A stretch of DNA of 64,000 nucleotides from Christiangramia fulva (GCF_003024155.1 NZ_CP028136.1:2914001-2978000), one strand, 5' to 3'; counted from the stretch's first letter, positions 1-8,128 are shown. The notes: generated by a model not told the origin, from the sequence alone. Numbers and translations are program-made.

Positions 1-232
1 CGGGCTCTTTTTTGGACCGGTAAATTTTTTGATGCGCTGCAGAAACAAGTCCGTTAAGATATTTTGTGGTATTACTCGAGCCGTAATAGGTTCTGGAGTA
101 GCTCAGGTGATCGCTTAGTTCCACATAAATATCAGAAATTTGTTGCGGGGAGACGGCATTAGAATTTTCCAGGAGGCTTTCATACTTAACCCATTTATCT
201 TTATTTTGCCGTAGAAAAGCAGCCTCGCGCAT
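1..232 (-). CDS. SpoIIM-like (stage II sporulation protein M family) membrane protein, N-terminal part
   Basis: The reverse strand is open from an ATG at 232 to the window edge, so only about 77 N-terminal residues are visible and the gene continues to the left. The protein begins MREAAFLRQNKDKW and contains LSDHLSYSRTYYG, the pattern I know from the start of Bacteroidota SpoIIM-family proteins, which are multi-pass membrane proteins of unclear role in these non-sporulating bacteria. It lies 34 bp head-to-head with an RDD-domain gene, a common pairing for this family. An in-frame TTG seven codons upstream (251-253) is an alternative start. Confidence 0.75.
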   Translation of the reverse strand, partial: MREAAFLRQNKDKWVKYESLLENSNAVSPQQISDIYVELSDHLSYSRTYYGSSNTTKYLNGLVSAAHQKIYRSKKEP

Positions 233-266
233 TCTTGTTTGATTAATACTCAAAGAAACATATTTA

Positions 267-980
267 ATGAATAACTTTCAAATTGAAACCGCTCAAAATA
301 TAAATATTGAACAGAATGCGGCGGGAATAGGGGAGCGAATACTAGCCTTCCTTGTTGACCTTGCCATCAATGTGGTTTATATGATTTTCGCAGGGATGAT
401 CCTTGCCGGAATTACGGGAAGCCGTGGTGCGGAATGGATGAACTATCTGGTGTTGGGGCTGCCCACATTTTTGTACTTTTTACTATGGGAAACTTTCTGG
501 GACGGACGTACGCCGGGAAAAGCACTTTTACAATTAAGAGTAGTAAAACTAGATGGCAGCAGGCCTTCCTTTTCGAGTTACCTGGTAAGATGGATTTTAA
601 GAATTATCGATATTAGCTTAAGTAGCGGGGGAGTGGCTGTTGTCACTATTCTTTTTAACGGAAAAGGGCAACGTCTCGGGGATATCGCAGCAGGCACCAC
701 GGTTATTTCTGAAAAACGCAAAACCGGCATTCAACATACGCTGATGGTGGATCTTCCGGAAAATTACCAACCCAAATATCCGCAGGTCACCATTTTAAAT
801 GATAATGATATGCAGGAGGTGAAGAATCTTTTTCAAAAAGCCCGAATTTCAGGCCATCATCATATCATCATTTCTTTAGGAAAAAAACTTGAAGAACTGA
901 TGGATGTTTCAGCTGAAGAAAAACCCTTTGATTTTGTGCAGCGCGTGATCACCGATTACAATTACTATACACAGCAGTAG
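267..980 (+). CDS. RDD family integral membrane protein
   Basis: A 237-residue protein. Residues about 18-150 form an RDD domain: GIGERILAFLVDLAINVVY carries the conserved R and D of the first transmembrane helix, followed by a second helix, a DGRTPGKALLQLRVV segment and a third helix near 115-130. The C-terminal 85 residues are soluble and end in an acidic, aromatic tail. RDD proteins are inner-membrane proteins proposed to act in transport or membrane organisation; no substrate can be read from the sequence. The divergent SpoIIM-like gene suggests the two work together. Its stop codon abuts the stop of the convergent cyclophilin gene with no spacer. Confidence 0.85.
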   Translation: MNNFQIETAQNINIEQNAAGIGERILAFLVDLAINVVYMIFAGMILAGITGSRGAEWMNYLVLGLPTFLYFLLWETFWDGRTPGKALLQLRVVKLDGSRPSFSSYLVRWILRIIDISLSSGGVAVVTILFNGKGQRLGDIAAGTTVISEKRKTGIQHTLMVDLPENYQPKYPQVTILNDNDMQEVKNLFQKARISGHHHIIISLGKKLEELMDVSAEEKPFDFVQRVITDYNYYTQQ

Positions 981-1754
981 TTAGTCAATCACATCAACGT
1001 CCATTTCAATATTTTTGAGCGGCCATTCAGATTGTACAGTTTTCACTTTCGAGATCTTTTCCGCGACATCCATTCCTTCAATAACATGCCCAAAAACGGT
1101 GTGTTCATTGTCCAGATGATGAGCGCCATTTTTGTCCATCACGATAAAAAATTCGAACGGTGAGGAGGCCTTGCTTACATTCTGTTCTGAATATTTGGCC
1201 ATTGAAAATGCACCGTAATCATGTTTATGGCCCGCACTAAATTCACTGGGGATCAAATAATGGCCCACGTCGGCACGCATGCTGGCGGTGGACTGGTTGT
1301 CAGAATTTCCACCCTGGATCACAAATCCTTCAGCTACACGATGAAAATAGGTGTCATCAAAATAGTCATTTTTAGTTAGCATGATGAAATTGGCCCGGTG
1401 CAGGGGCGTATCTTTATAAAGCTGGACAATAATATCACCAAATCTCGTCCTGATGCGAATCTTGGTTTCCGGATTTTTCTTTCCATATTCTTTTAAAGTG
1501 GGAATAAGCTCTTCCTGCTTTATTGGAAACATGGGATTTTCCTCAAATTTGTTCTTTTTTTCTTCTTTTTGCAGTTCCTTTTTTCTCAACTCAAAAATAC
1601 TGTCCCGGGCTCTTTTGATGGAATCCTGTTTACGTTGTGCGGCCAGTTCTTCGGGAGTAGGTTTTGCAGCGTTTTTTGAAGAAGAATCCTTATCTTCACA
1701 GCTTGCGCAAAGCAAAAAAATCAATATTGCAATTACAGAAAGACGTTTGAACAT
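981..1754 (-). CDS. Cyclophilin-type peptidyl-prolyl cis-trans isomerase, lipoprotein
   Basis: A 257-residue protein with a lipoprotein signal peptide (hydrophobic stretch then LCASC, lipidated Cys near residue 19). A charged Lys/Glu-rich linker (about 28-90) leads to a cyclophilin domain (about 95-255) with FHRVAEGFVIQGG, the central motif of the fold, and the C-terminal VFGHVIEGMDV. Cyclophilins catalyse prolyl isomerisation during protein folding; the lipobox places this one in the periplasm, probably on a membrane. The start is fixed by the signal peptide. Its ATG overlaps the ATG of the divergent Nudix gene by two bases. Confidence 0.92.
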   Translation of the reverse strand: MFKRLSVIAILIFLLCASCEDKDSSSKNAAKPTPEELAAQRKQDSIKRARDSIFELRKKELQKEEKKNKFEENPMFPIKQEELIPTLKEYGKKNPETKIRIRTRFGDIIVQLYKDTPLHRANFIMLTKNDYFDDTYFHRVAEGFVIQGGNSDNQSTASMRADVGHYLIPSEFSAGHKHDYGAFSMAKYSEQNVSKASSPFEFFIVMDKNGAHHLDNEHTVFGHVIEGMDVAEKISKVKTVQSEWPLKNIEMDVDVID

Positions 1755-2391
1755 GGAATTTGAAATTTTTAAGACCAGGATTCCAAAAATAAAAAAAATG
1801 CAGCTACCGGGAGAAGCCGCTCATCAAAAAATGGCACCGATGCAGCGTATAAAAGAACTGGAAGCTATTAATATAAATGAGAGAAATCCGCAGAAAGCCG
1901 GTGTCATGGCGACTTTTTATCCGGGGCTTCAGGGAGAAACGCGGCTTGTTTTAATTTTGAGGAAGACCTACCGCGGCGTACATTCCAACCAGGTGGGATT
2001 TCCCGGCGGAAGGGTAGAGCCGGAAGACATTGATCTTGCGGAAACCGCACTGAGAGAAACTGAAGAAGAAGTGGGAATTCCAAGAGAGCAAATTGAAATT
2101 ATAAAGGAACTCAGCAGGTTGTATATTCCGCCTTCCAACTTTTGGGTTCAGCCTTTTCTCGGGATCATGGAAGAAACTCCCAAACTTATTCCGCAGGAAG
2201 CCGAAGTGGAAGAGATCCTGGAAGTGAAATTGAGCGATTTTCTTGATGAATCTAACCTTGTAAGCCAAAATTTAACCACTTCATATGCCGTGGATATTGA
2301 GGTTCCGGCTTATAAGCTCAACGGTCATATCGTTTGGGGAGCTACCGGAATGATGTTAAGCGAAATTAGGGAATTATTGAAGAAAATTTAA
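1753..2391 (+). CDS. Nudix hydrolase, coenzyme A pyrophosphatase type
   Basis: A 212-residue protein beginning MEFEIFKTRIPKIKK. It carries the extended CoA-type Nudix signature: RKTYRGVHSNQVGFPGG runs directly into a Nudix box whose core is ALRETEEEVGI (about residues 95-117). Members hydrolyse CoA and related dinucleotides to 3',5'-ADP and 4'-phosphopantetheine. The frame is open far upstream to 1453, but that stretch is antisense to the cyclophilin gene. The start at 1753 keeps the N-terminal IPKI segment seen in relatives; ATG at 1798 is the alternative. No promoter can lie between the two divergent genes, so it must sit inside the cyclophilin gene. Confidence 0.88.
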   Translation: MEFEIFKTRIPKIKKMQLPGEAAHQKMAPMQRIKELEAININERNPQKAGVMATFYPGLQGETRLVLILRKTYRGVHSNQVGFPGGRVEPEDIDLAETALRETEEEVGIPREQIEIIKELSRLYIPPSNFWVQPFLGIMEETPKLIPQEAEVEEILEVKLSDFLDESNLVSQNLTTSYAVDIEVPAYKLNGHIVWGATGMMLSEIRELLKKI

Positions 2392-2403
2392 TCGCTATAT
2401 TTG
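2377..2403 (+). promoter_or_regulatory. Putative promoter of the acyltransferase gene
   Basis: TATATTTG at 2396-2403 matches the Bacteroidetes -7 element TAnnTTTG, and a TTG at 2377-2379 lies 16 bp upstream as a weak -33 element. Transcription would start near 2409, giving a leader of about 45 nt. It overlaps the end of the Nudix gene. Confidence 0.5.
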
Positions 2404-2454
2404 CTGCCGGTTTTCAAATTGCCTTAGCTAAAGCAAAAAAACTGTAGATAATAT

Positions 2455-3261
2455 ATGGGCTTGTTCAGAAAAAATCCGTTTGGCCATTATCTCATTTTAA
2501 AAAAATGGCTTATCCGCATTTTTGGGTTGTTAACCCATAGGCGCTACCGCGGTTTTAATGAACTGCAAATCGAAGGTTCAGAGATCATCAAAAATCTTCC
2601 CGATACCAATGTGCTGTTCGTTTCTAACCACCAGACCTATTTTGCCGATGTAACAGCAATGTTCCATGTGTTCAACGCCAGCCTTAGCGGCAGGGTAGAC
2701 AGTATTAAAAATATAGGTTACATCTGGCACCCAAAACTCAATATCTATTATGTAGCCGCGAAAGAAACGATGAGGGCTGGACTCCTGGCGCGCATCATGG
2801 CCTATGCCGGTGCGGTTACTGTAGAAAGAACCTGGCGGGAAAAAGGTAAAGAAATAAAAAGAAAGGTCAACCCAAATGATACTGAAAATATAGGTATGGC
2901 CCTTGAAGATGGCTGGGTCATTACTTTTCCGCAGGGAACTACCAGGCCCTTTAAACCTATACGCAAAGGAACTGCCCATATTATCAAAAATCATAAACCT
3001 ATTGTGATCCCCATTGTTATTGATGGCTTCAGGAGATCTTTTGACAGAAAAGGCCTGCGCATAAAAAAAAGAGGAATTCTGCAGACATTTCAGATCAAAG
3101 AGCCGCTAAATATTGACTACGAGAACGAAAGTATCGAAGAGATCGTAGAAAAATTAGAATACGCCATTGAACAGCATCCATCTTTCCTAAAAGTCATTCC
3201 AGCCGAAGAACTTGACGCAATGGAGGAACTCAACGAGCAACGCCGCTGGGGAGGATACTAG
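2455..3261 (+). CDS. 1-acyl-sn-glycerol-3-phosphate acyltransferase family protein (PlsC-like)
   Basis: A 268-residue protein with the acyltransferase block I motif NHQTYFAD (HX4D, about residues 58-65) and a block III-type FPQGTTRPFKP segment (about 160-170) in which the usual EGTRS appears as QGTTR. The N-terminal 30 residues contain a short hydrophobic segment, so it is probably a peripheral inner-membrane enzyme. The family transfers acyl chains to lysophospholipids or lipid A-like acceptors; the exact acceptor cannot be told. It is monocistronic, convergent with the sigma-factor operon. Confidence 0.85.
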   Translation: MGLFRKNPFGHYLILKKWLIRIFGLLTHRRYRGFNELQIEGSEIIKNLPDTNVLFVSNHQTYFADVTAMFHVFNASLSGRVDSIKNIGYIWHPKLNIYYVAAKETMRAGLLARIMAYAGAVTVERTWREKGKEIKRKVNPNDTENIGMALEDGWVITFPQGTTRPFKPIRKGTAHIIKNHKPIVIPIVIDGFRRSFDRKGLRIKKRGILQTFQIKEPLNIDYENESIEEIVEKLEYAIEQHPSFLKVIPAEELDAMEELNEQRRWGGY

Positions 3262-3304
3262 AATAGTAAAATTTCTGATACTGTAATTTCTTTAAAAACT
3301 TCCT

Positions 3305-3943
3305 TTACATTTCCAGGTTTTTGAGTTCCCGGTAATTTCTTAAAAGCTTTTTCAATAAAATTCCGTATATCACGCGGTATATGAGCCAAATTATTCCTAA
3401 AACCAAGCCTAGAATCAGGATAACAACACCGATAAAAAGGAACCATTGAAGGGTATCAAAATGCATATTTGATACTGTTTCAGTATTTGCCGTAAGTGCA
3501 TGGTGATGTAAGATTATATAAAGTCCCACCAGGAAAGTGAGACCGCTGGAGATCAATACGAACCCTATATAATATTTTACAGTTTTACGGGTGTGCAGGA
3601 TATTTTTCATCAAACCTTTTACGGTATCGTTGGCAGAAATCCGGCGATAATTGCGGTAAAAGATATAGAGAAAATAAAAAGTAATGATATAATTGATCAC
3701 ATAACCCCAGATGGTAAATTCCTTGAGGTCAAATTCTTCAATGCGCTTCCAGTAGTCATCATCGGCCAGTACAATATTCAAAACAGTACCCAGCAAAAAT
3801 TCAATAATACTTATAATGAAGATCCATTTAACGATAGAAGAAGACCGCTTCCATATCATCCGGTAGATTTCATCATAGGAAAGATGAGGCAGGTTTTTTT
3901 CCTGCTTTTTCCAATCCCTCTTTAAAAGATCTAACTCATCCAT
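3305..3943 (-). CDS. Four-helix membrane protein, putative partner (anti-sigma-like) of the upstream ECF sigma factor
   Basis: A 212-residue protein with a soluble N-terminus (MDELDLLKRDWKKQEKNLP and on to about residue 35) followed by four predicted membrane segments near 38-60, 80-97, 120-145 and 165-195. I do not recognise a named domain. It starts five bases after the sigma-factor gene, and short membrane proteins in this position in Flavobacteriaceae commonly restrain or serve the sigma factor. The anti-sigma role is inferred from position and architecture only. Confidence 0.7.
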   Translation of the reverse strand: MDELDLLKRDWKKQEKNLPHLSYDEIYRMIWKRSSSIVKWIFIISIIEFLLGTVLNIVLADDDYWKRIEEFDLKEFTIWGYVINYIITFYFLYIFYRNYRRISANDTVKGLMKNILHTRKTVKYYIGFVLISSGLTFLVGLYIILHHHALTANTETVSNMHFDTLQWFLFIGVVILILGLVLGIIWLIYRVIYGILLKKLLRNYRELKNLEM

Positions 3944-3948
3944 AGCAC

Positions 3949-4443
3949 TCAGGGATTAATAATATTTTTCAATTTTGTTTTTATCCTATTCATTTTTACT
4001 CTGGCATTCACCTCGGTTATACCTAATGTTTCTGAAATTTCGGCATAATTTTTATCTTCCAGGTACAGGAAAACAAGTGCCTTTTCAATGTCATTGAGCT
4101 CGCGAATGGCGTCATACATTAGCTTTAAATGCTGTTCGGCCTCGTCGTTATAATCTTCAGCCTTTATTTTAAAATGAACCGACTCATAATCCTGTGTTTT
4201 AATTCCGCGCTTTTTCTTTCTATACAGAGTAATGGCAGTATTAAGAGCAACCCGGTACATCCAGGTGCTGAATTTTGAATCACCCCTAAATTTGGGATAG
4301 GCCTTCCACAGCTGAATAGTGATCTCCTGAAAAAGATCATTATGCGAGTCCTGGTCATTGGTATAGATACGGCAGATCTTGTGAGCAATATTCTGGTGTT
4401 TCTCCAGATTTGTAACAAACTGATGTTCTAATTCCTTATCCAC
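3949..4443 (-). CDS. ECF-type RNA polymerase sigma factor (sigma-70 family)
   Basis: A 164-residue protein with region 2 (about residues 12-80, including SHNDLFQEITIQLWKAYPKF and FSTWMYRVALNTA) and a region 4 helix-turn-helix (about 110-160, with YLEDKNYAEISETLGITEVN). It lacks the other sigma regions, as expected for an extracytoplasmic-function sigma factor directing RNA polymerase to a dedicated regulon. The following membrane-protein gene is five bases away and is the likely regulator. This is one of two ECF sigma genes in the window. Confidence 0.92.
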   Translation of the reverse strand: MDKELEHQFVTNLEKHQNIAHKICRIYTNDQDSHNDLFQEITIQLWKAYPKFRGDSKFSTWMYRVALNTAITLYRKKKRGIKTQDYESVHFKIKAEDYNDEAEQHLKLMYDAIRELNDIEKALVFLYLEDKNYAEISETLGITEVNARVKMNRIKTKLKNIINP

Positions 4444-4541
4444 AAAAAATAGTTAGGCTATTATAGGTAGCTGAAAACTTCGCTATGTTACAAAAATCTT
4501 TAATATAAAGTTAAGGAGAAACGCTTTCCTTTATTTAATCT

Positions 4542-4549
4542 TAAATTTG
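4542..4549 (+). promoter_or_regulatory. -7 promoter element of ndh
   Basis: TAAATTTG fits the Bacteroidetes -7 consensus TAnnTTTG and lies 18 bp before the ATG of the NADH dehydrogenase gene. No convincing -33 TTTG is present at the usual distance. Confidence 0.45.
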
Positions 4550-4566
4550 AAACAAACCCGACGATA

Positions 4567-5874
4567 ATGAATATACCAAAAACCGAATTGCCGAGAGTTG
4601 TGATAATTGGAGGAGGGTTTGCAGGTATGGCCCTTGCCCGTAAAATTATGAAGGAAGATATGCAAATGGTTTTGCTTGACAGGCATAACTATCATACTTT
4701 CCAACCGCTGCTGTACCAGGTTTCCACTTCAGGCCTGGAACCGGATTCAATTGCATATCCGCTGCGAAAGATCACCCGCGACAGCAAAAAATGCTTTTTC
4801 AGGCTTACGGAAGTAAAATCTATATCACCAAAAATCAATACCATTCATACAAGTATTGGAGACCTTGTATATGATTACCTGGTTATTGCCACCGGATCCA
4901 AAACGAATTTCTTCGGAAATAAAAGTATTGAAGAACATGGAATGTGGATGAAGACCGTCCCACAGGCACTCAACATTAGAAGTCTTATTCTGGAGAACCT
5001 TGAGCAGGCCACAATTACTGAAGATTCTGAAAAACGGAAGGCTTTGCTGAATTTTGTACTTGTTGGTGCAGGTCCTACAGGTGTAGAACTCAGCGGTGCT
5101 ATTGCGGAGCTGCGTAACAATATTGTTCCTCGTGATTATCCTGACCTAGATCCCAATGAAATGAATATTCATTTATTGGAGGGTTTAGGTCGTGTTTTGC
5201 CGCCCATGAGCGAACATGCCTCAAAAAAAGCTCATAAATTCCTGGAAGAGCTGGGCGTTAAAATCCACCTGAATACTATGGTGGAACATTATGATGGCCA
5301 TTTGGTGACCACCAATACCGATCTCTCCTTAAAAACTGAAACTTTTATATGGTCTGCGGGGGTAACGGGATCTCCTGTTGTAGGGCTGGAGGATTCAGCT
5401 ATTGTGGCAAAGGCAAATCGCTATGACGTCAATGCTTTCAATCAAATACATGGGTATGAAAATATTTTTGCCATCGGGGATATTGCGCTGATGAAAACAG
5501 AAGCTTATCCCAAAGGCCATCCCATGGTCGCCCAACCTGCCATTCAGCAGGGAAAACACCTGGCAAAAAACTTAAAACACCTTATCAGGGGCGAAAAATT
5601 AGAACCGTTTGAATACAGAGATAAAGGTACTATGGCCACCGTAGGACGTAACAAAGCAGTGGTAGACCTTCATAAGTGGCGATTTTCCGGGTTTTTTGCC
5701 TGGTTTGTTTGGATGTTCGTGCACCTCTGGTTCTTAATAGGGTTTAGAAACAGGATCGTAACTTTCTTCAACTGGACCTATAATTATATCAATTTTGAAA
5801 AAGCCGCAAGGTTAATTATCCGTCCGTTTAAAGGCCACGAAAAAGTCATGGAAATAGAGAAAGATAAGGTGTAA
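4567..5874 (+). CDS. ndh: Type II NADH:quinone oxidoreductase (NDH-2)
   Basis: A 435-residue flavoprotein. The FAD-binding glycine motif VVIIGGGFAGMALA lies at about residues 11-24 and a second, NADH-binding Rossmann motif VLVGAGPTGVELSG at about 164-178. FAIGDIA (about 300) is the second FAD contact. The C-terminal hydrophobic stretch with WFVWMFVHLWFLIGF (about 375-390) is the membrane-anchoring region typical of NDH-2 and resembles the amphipathic tail of bacterial alternative dehydrogenases. The enzyme passes electrons from NADH to menaquinone without pumping ions. It is monocistronic and convergent with the hemerythrin-like gene. Confidence 0.92.
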   Translation: MNIPKTELPRVVIIGGGFAGMALARKIMKEDMQMVLLDRHNYHTFQPLLYQVSTSGLEPDSIAYPLRKITRDSKKCFFRLTEVKSISPKINTIHTSIGDLVYDYLVIATGSKTNFFGNKSIEEHGMWMKTVPQALNIRSLILENLEQATITEDSEKRKALLNFVLVGAGPTGVELSGAIAELRNNIVPRDYPDLDPNEMNIHLLEGLGRVLPPMSEHASKKAHKFLEELGVKIHLNTMVEHYDGHLVTTNTDLSLKTETFIWSAGVTGSPVVGLEDSAIVAKANRYDVNAFNQIHGYENIFAIGDIALMKTEAYPKGHPMVAQPAIQQGKHLAKNLKHLIRGEKLEPFEYRDKGTMATVGRNKAVVDLHKWRFSGFFAWFVWMFVHLWFLIGFRNRIVTFFNWTYNYINFEKAARLIIRPFKGHEKVMEIEKDKV

Positions 5875-5886
5875 ACTAAGGTTTGA

Positions 5887-6321
5887 TTACCTGTTCTCCT
5901 TTATATATTTATTATACTGACTTGCAAGTTCGGTTTTCTGATTTTCGGTAAGGGCTTTTCCCGCCATTTGAAACACTTCATGTTCTTCTTCATCAAGATG
6001 ATGTATTAACTGGTGTTCCAGGTCTTTTGCTATTTTAAGCCAGTTTGATGCATCCATTTGGGTATCTTCGAGGTCTTCTACCAATTCGTCCATATCATGA
6101 TGCTCAGCGATGCTATGACGTGCTTTTTCCTGTGTGCGGTCTTTTTTCATAAGTGGAATATAAAAAAAGCGTTCTTCCCCTTCAGCATGTATCTTTAATT
6201 CGTGTTTTAAATGTTTAAAAATTTTATCCCGCTCTTCAGTTTTACCTTCTGTTTTTAATAATTTATCAATCAGATCTCGCTGGATCTCATGTTCCTGTCT
6301 CAGGGCTTCAAAAATGGTCAT
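5887..6321 (-). CDS. Hemerythrin (HHE cation-binding) domain protein
   Basis: A 144-residue soluble protein built of the HHE fold, with histidines and acidic residues in the expected spacing: an N-terminal RQEHEIQRDLID, a central IHAEGEERFF, SIAEHHDMDELV, and a C-terminal HHLDEEEHEVF. Such proteins bind a diiron centre and are linked to oxygen or nitric-oxide sensing and repair, but this member's function is unknown. It is followed by the convergent ndh gene with only 12 bp between stops. Confidence 0.87.
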   Translation of the reverse strand: MTIFEALRQEHEIQRDLIDKLLKTEGKTEERDKIFKHLKHELKIHAEGEERFFYIPLMKKDRTQEKARHSIAEHHDMDELVEDLEDTQMDASNWLKIAKDLEHQLIHHLDEEEHEVFQMAGKALTENQKTELASQYNKYIKENR

Positions 6322-6411
6322 TAATTTTAATTTAAGGTTTAGCCTTTAAGATATTCATTTTTATGTTAAAGATTATTTAAATTTCAGAAGGATTTCTGAA
6401 GAAAGGAAAAT

Positions 6412-6441
6412 ACAGTTCAGAAAATGATTTTGACAGTTCAG
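6412..6441 (+). promoter_or_regulatory. LytTR-type double binding site upstream of the LytS/LytTR operon
   Basis: Two copies of ACAGTTCAG lie at 6412-6420 and 6433-6441, separated by 12 bp; the identity extends two bases further (ACAGTTCAGAA). Each copy fits the published LytTR half-site pattern [TA][AC][CA]GTTN[AG][TG], and the spacing is the one known for that domain. The site ends 10 bp before a -33 element, an activator position. The LytTR regulator three genes downstream is the natural candidate to bind it. Confidence 0.72.
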
Positions 6442-6451
6442 AATCTAATTT

Positions 6452-6482
6452 TTTGTAAGATTTCTTTAATGGTGCAAATTTG
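6452..6482 (+). promoter_or_regulatory. Promoter of the LytS/2TM/LytTR operon
   Basis: TTTG at 6452-6455, a 19-bp spacer and CAAATTTG at 6475-6482 fit the Bacteroidetes promoter (TTTG-N19-TAnnTTTG) with one mismatch in the -7 box. A start near 6488 would leave a leader of about 14 nt before the ATG at 6502. Confidence 0.6.
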
Positions 6483-6501
6483 AAATAGAAATTAAAAATG
6501 T

Positions 6502-7833
6502 ATGAAAACGCTTCTGAAAATATTAAAGATAAGTATCATAATTTGTCTGGTGGTCATTTTTATTGACACGCTTTTTAAGGGTATTAAATTCAGACAGTTT
6601 TTAGATCCCATTTACTGGGGAGTTTATTTTTTCTATTGCTTTGTGCTCACTCTCATCAACTCTACCTTCTTTTCAATTTTCGGCAGGAAAATAGGCTGGG
6701 AAAATGCCAATTTAAAAAAAGTATTTTTTGCTTCCGGAGGCTCGATCGTGCTCACGATGATAGGTTTTTTCTTTTGCCGAATGGTCGATGAGACCATTTT
6801 CCAGGGCAAGAGCTTGGAAAGTTTTTTGGAAAATGAGCATATAAGTTATTATCTGTTTCCACTTCTTTTTACAACCATAGTTTCTCTTTTCTTCCATTTG
6901 GTTTATTTCTATAAGGCATTACAGGAAAAAGAGGTAAAGGAACAGAAAATCATTGCAGGTACGGCTTCGGCAAAATTTGAGGCTTTAAAGAATCAACTCG
7001 ATCCTCATTTTCTCTTCAATAGTTTGAATGTTCTTAGTTCCCTTATTGAAGAGAATCCTATGATGGCCCAGAAATTTACCGGGTCACTTTCAAAAATCTA
7101 TCGTTATGTGCTTGAAAAGAAAGATAAAGAATTGGTTTCTCTGGAAGAGGAATTGAAATTTGCCAGGATCTATGCTGAACTTTTGCAGGTGCGCTTTGAA
7201 GAAGGCCTGGTCTTTAATATTCCTGAAAATGTGAAAAATTCTGAAGCCAAAATTGTACCGCTCTCCTTACAACTGCTCCTGGAAAATACTATCAAGCACA
7301 ACCGCGTGTCTAAAGAGAATCCGTTGATTGTTAGCATTTACGAGGAAGGAAATTTCCTGATCGTCGAAAATAATCTTCAAGCACGGGAAATTTTGAATGG
7401 CGGCAGCGGTGTTGGCTTAAAAAACATTACCCAGCGCTATGCACTTGTCACTGAAAGAAAACTGGAAATACTGAAAACAAAAAGTGCTTTTAAAGTTCGA
7501 TTGCCCCTATTAACAAAAAAGGTCAGGGAGGTCAAAACAAAGCATGAAGACGAAATTACCAACAACGCCTATCTCCGGGCCCGGGAACAGGTAAAAAAGG
7601 AAAAAGGTTTTTACGGGAATCTCATCGCCTATCTCATTGTCATTCCGGCGCTGGCGGTTTTCAATTATCTTACCGTTGATTTTGTATGGGTAATCTTTCC
7701 TGCAATCGGCTGGGGATTAGGCCTTGCCCTTCATGCAGTACAAGTTTTTGATTGGAACCCGTTCCTTAGCAAAGAATGGGAAGAACGAAAAATAAAGGAA
7801 ATCATAGAAAAAGAACATTCAAAAAATTTTTAA
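6502..7833 (+). CDS. LytS-type sensor histidine kinase with C-terminal 2TM domain
   Basis: A 443-residue membrane kinase. About four transmembrane segments occupy residues 5-135. The His_kinase domain follows, with LDPHFLFNSLNVLSSLIEEN (phosphoacceptor His169), and a HATPase region with LLLENTIKHN and GGSGVGLKNITQRY (about 262-315). Unusually, after the ATPase domain residues 350-440 form a 2TM domain (NAYLRAREQ, two hydrophobic stretches near 375-395 and 402-422, then WEERKIKEIIEKE). It is the first gene of an operon with a free 2TM protein and a LytTR regulator, its presumed phosphotransfer partner. The signal sensed is unknown. Confidence 0.88.
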   Translation: MKTLLKILKISIIICLVVIFIDTLFKGIKFRQFLDPIYWGVYFFYCFVLTLINSTFFSIFGRKIGWENANLKKVFFASGGSIVLTMIGFFFCRMVDETIFQGKSLESFLENEHISYYLFPLLFTTIVSLFFHLVYFYKALQEKEVKEQKIIAGTASAKFEALKNQLDPHFLFNSLNVLSSLIEENPMMAQKFTGSLSKIYRYVLEKKDKELVSLEEELKFARIYAELLQVRFEEGLVFNIPENVKNSEAKIVPLSLQLLLENTIKHNRVSKENPLIVSIYEEGNFLIVENNLQAREILNGGSGVGLKNITQRYALVTERKLEILKTKSAFKVRLPLLTKKVREVKTKHEDEITNNAYLRAREQVKKEKGFYGNLIAYLIVIPALAVFNYLTVDFVWVIFPAIGWGLGLALHAVQVFDWNPFLSKEWEERKIKEIIEKEHSKNF

Positions 7834-7834
7834 A

Positions 7835-8128
7835 ATGGAAAATTCACAAGATTCTTATTCAAATGCTAAAAAAAGGGTAGAGGAACTACGCGAATTCTAT
7901 ACGCATTTATTCTCATTCGTGATCATTAATCTATTTTTGGCAGGTCTCAATTACTACACAAATAAATGGGCCTATCCCTGGTTTCTGTGGGTTACTTTTG
8001 GCTGGGGAATAGGTATGTTATTCTCGGCTTTAAAGGTCTTCAGGATAAATCCTTTTTATAATAAGGAATGGGAAGAAAGAAAGATCAGGGAATATATGGA
8101 AAAAGAGAATCGCGAACGCTGGGAATAA
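7835..8128 (+). CDS. 2TM domain protein
   Basis: A 97-residue protein consisting of one 2TM domain: an N-terminal charged helix (KKRVEELREFYTHLFSF), two membrane segments near 28-45 and 52-72, and the ending WEERKIREYMEKE that closely repeats the C-terminus of the preceding kinase (WEERKIKEIIEKE). It starts two bases after the kinase stop and its own stop overlaps the next ATG (TAATG). It probably interacts with the kinase in the membrane; no biochemical role is known to me. Confidence 0.82.
   Translation: MENSQDSYSNAKKRVEELREFYTHLFSFVIINLFLAGLNYYTNKWAYPWFLWVTFGWGIGMLFSALKVFRINPFYNKEWEERKIREYMEKENRERWE

Noticed and set aside
1453..1752. Upstream extension of the Nudix frame by 100 codons
   Set aside because: It is antisense to the cyclophilin gene, is Phe/Ser-rich low-complexity sequence, and the Nudix family N-terminus fits the ATG at 1753.
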